From JAATFY01 sp049276515 (GTDB lineage Bacteria > Pseudomonadota > Alphaproteobacteria > UBA9219), in NCBI GenBank assembly GCA_049276515.1, contig JBASWO010000133.1, positions 1 through 13,496 on the forward strand: a stretch of 13,496 bases of DNA, read 5' to 3'. This document shows positions 12,353 to 13,496 of the stretch, piece after piece. Every line of letters starts with the position of its first letter. Position 1 is the stretch's first letter. A program made the position numbers and the translations under genes. The notes beneath the pieces are model-generated. The model was not told the DNA's origin. It saw nothing but the letters and a program-made list of their open reading frames with translations, and did no database searches.

Positions 12353-13496
12353 CTATGCCCCCACCACTTTGTGAATGGCATAGGGCAACTGGCAGAAAGT
12401 GATGTTGTGGTCGGAAAGTTCCTTCTGCCCCATATATTTTGCCGTGGCGAAAACCAGCTTTTCTTTCTTGCTGCCGCGTTCGGCAATGGCTTTTAATTTA
12501 GCATTATTCAGAGCGGATTCATTGCCACGCAAGAATGCAATATCTGGTTTGTAAATCAGATAGACTTCATACAAATCTGTCTCGCCCACAAAGAAGTCAG
12601 GCTTTGGTTTGACTTCCTTATCAAGGCTGTGTCCGGTCGCGGTATAGAAAACATATTTCGCCAACGCGCCATAGTCGGGCAAGGCTTCGCCCGTAATGAT
12701 TTTTTCGATACTGATTTCTTTGCCAAGTTCACAGAAGGCAAAGCTACCACCCAAGCCCTCTTTCAATTTTGTATCTTTGGCAGTTGGAACGCCCTTTATC
12801 ACACGCCGCACACGTTCGGCGGTGGTCTTGTCGGCGTAATCTTCCATTTCCACAAGGATGAACTTACGATTGCCGCCATCTTCTTTGTTCAAGCTAAGCG
12901 CGGCATGTGCGGTTGTTCCTGAACCCGCGAAGGAGTCGAGGACTATAGAGTCTTGATTTGTGCCGATTTGAAGGATCCGGTTGATTAGAGAAGATGGTTT
13001 TGGGGTATCAAATACAGTTGATTCAGGGAATAGTTCGTTGATTTCCTTTTTTCCATCTTGATTATGCCCCACATCAACGTATTTCCAAATCGTCTGACAT
13101 GCTATTCCTTGCTTAACTTCGGAGAGAAATCGCTTCACCGCAGGTACATTGTTGCCATTCTCACCAAACCATATGCGATTATCCGCAATCATTTGTTGTA
13201 AAACTGGTTCAGTATATACCCAGCAACGCCCATTAGGTAACTTGTGTTGTTTCCCGTTTGGGGCAGTTAGCACATAGAATTGGCTTTTTGTTCCATGACC
13301 AGCTTGGGCCGTAGAGTCCGCTGGTTTCCATACTCCGCGTGGGTCATTATCAGGATTGCGATAACGAGCGTTCATTTCATCTGAACGCTCTAATAAGTTC
13401 GGATACCAATTGAGTTTGTTTTTAGCATATACAATCACAAAATCATGCGATTCAGAAAACCATTTTACGGCATTTTGAGGGCTATACCTTTTTTCC
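12353..13496 (-). CDS. mod: Type III DNA methyltransferase Mod, N-terminus cut by window edge
   Basis: Mod recognises the target site and methylates adenine N6, protecting host DNA and directing Res. The frame stays open through the right edge: before the GTG at 13438 the codons read SPQNAVKWFSESHDFVIVYA, a continuation typical of these enzymes, so 13438 is not the real start. Visible features are the FDTPKPSSLINRI segment followed by the SAM-binding motif FAGSGTT at 12911-12931. Next come the conserved NKEDGGNRKFILVEMEDYA and a C-terminal region of about 150 residues. The catalytic DPPY motif must lie beyond the edge, matching the beta-class order in which motif IV precedes motif I. The stop is TAG at 12353-12355, 5 bp before res. 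The target-recognition region is only partly visible, so the recognised site cannot be guessed. Confidence 0.92.
   Translation of the reverse strand, partial: EKRYSPQNAVKWFSESHDFVIVYAKNKLNWYPNLLERSDEMNARYRNPDNDPRGVWKPADSTAQAGHGTKSQFYVLTAPNGKQHKLPNGRCWVYTEPVLQQMIADNRIWFGENGNNVPAVKRFLSEVKQGIACQTIWKYVDVGHNQDGKKEINELFPESTVFDTPKPSSLINRILQIGTNQDSIVLDSFAGSGTTAHAALSLNKEDGGNRKFILVEMEDYADKTTAERVRRVIKGVPTAKDTKLKEGLGGSFAFCELGKEISIEKIITGEALPDYGALAKYVFYTATGHSLDKEVKPKPDFFVGETDLYEVYLIYKPDIAFLRGNESALNNAKLKAIAERGSKKEKLVFATAKYMGQKELSDHNITFCQLPYAIHKVVGA

Noticed and set aside
13380..13438. GTG 13438 as the true start of Mod
   Set aside because: The frame continues upstream to the edge with residues typical of Mod enzymes, so the gene is simply cut by the window.

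Overview
The window most likely comes from an alphaproteobacterial chromosome of moderate to low GC. The main clue is the pair of short XRE-type regulators that open with a 'QIRAARxLL...S...LA...DL' HTH and continue with 'GIEF...GV..R', a form common in Alphaproteobacteria. The gene content is accessory in character: uncharacterised small genes, duplicated genes, dyad-rich intergenic DNA and a type III restriction-modification operon. I see no housekeeping genes, rRNA, tRNA, CRISPR array, transposase or integrase. No stretch longer than 300 bases lacks a gene.

Layout. (A) 1-5423, minus strand: five closely packed genes read leftward. They are an 862-aa Sel1/TPR-like, multi-membrane-segment protein with a C-terminal SH3b domain, a 398-aa protein I do not recognise, a 285-aa protein with a run of ten prolines, a 136-aa protein, and a fifth gene cut by the left edge. 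(B) 5609-7723, minus strand: an operon-like run of six genes. Two tiny proteins (55 and 59 aa) look like relatives of each other. They are followed by a 222-aa XRE regulator, a 148-bp gap full of inverted repeats, two more small proteins (117 and 78 aa) that also look like relatives of each other, and a 113-aa protein. (C) 7724-7981: a divergent control region with a clear sigma70-type promoter on the plus strand and several operator-like dyads. (D) 7982-9717, plus strand: a second 222-aa XRE regulator, homologous to the first, overlapping by 4 bp an EgtD-like SAM-dependent methyltransferase gene. (E) 9789-13496, minus strand: the Res subunit of a type III restriction system and the C-terminal part of its Mod methyltransferase, which runs off the right edge.

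How it fits together. Regions B to D look like one divergent, self-regulated module. Two paralogous regulators face each other across a dyad-rich promoter region. One leads a methyltransferase of the amino-acid Nalpha-trimethylating family, and the other sits among duplicated small proteins. A 10-mer, AACTATTGAT, occurs twice upstream of operon A and once, inside a perfect hairpin, in front of the 117-aa gene, so operon A may share its control. Operon E next door is recognisable phage defence, so the neighbourhood may be a defence or accessory island. The functions of A and B are not known to me, and the links between modules are inferences from layout and short motifs.
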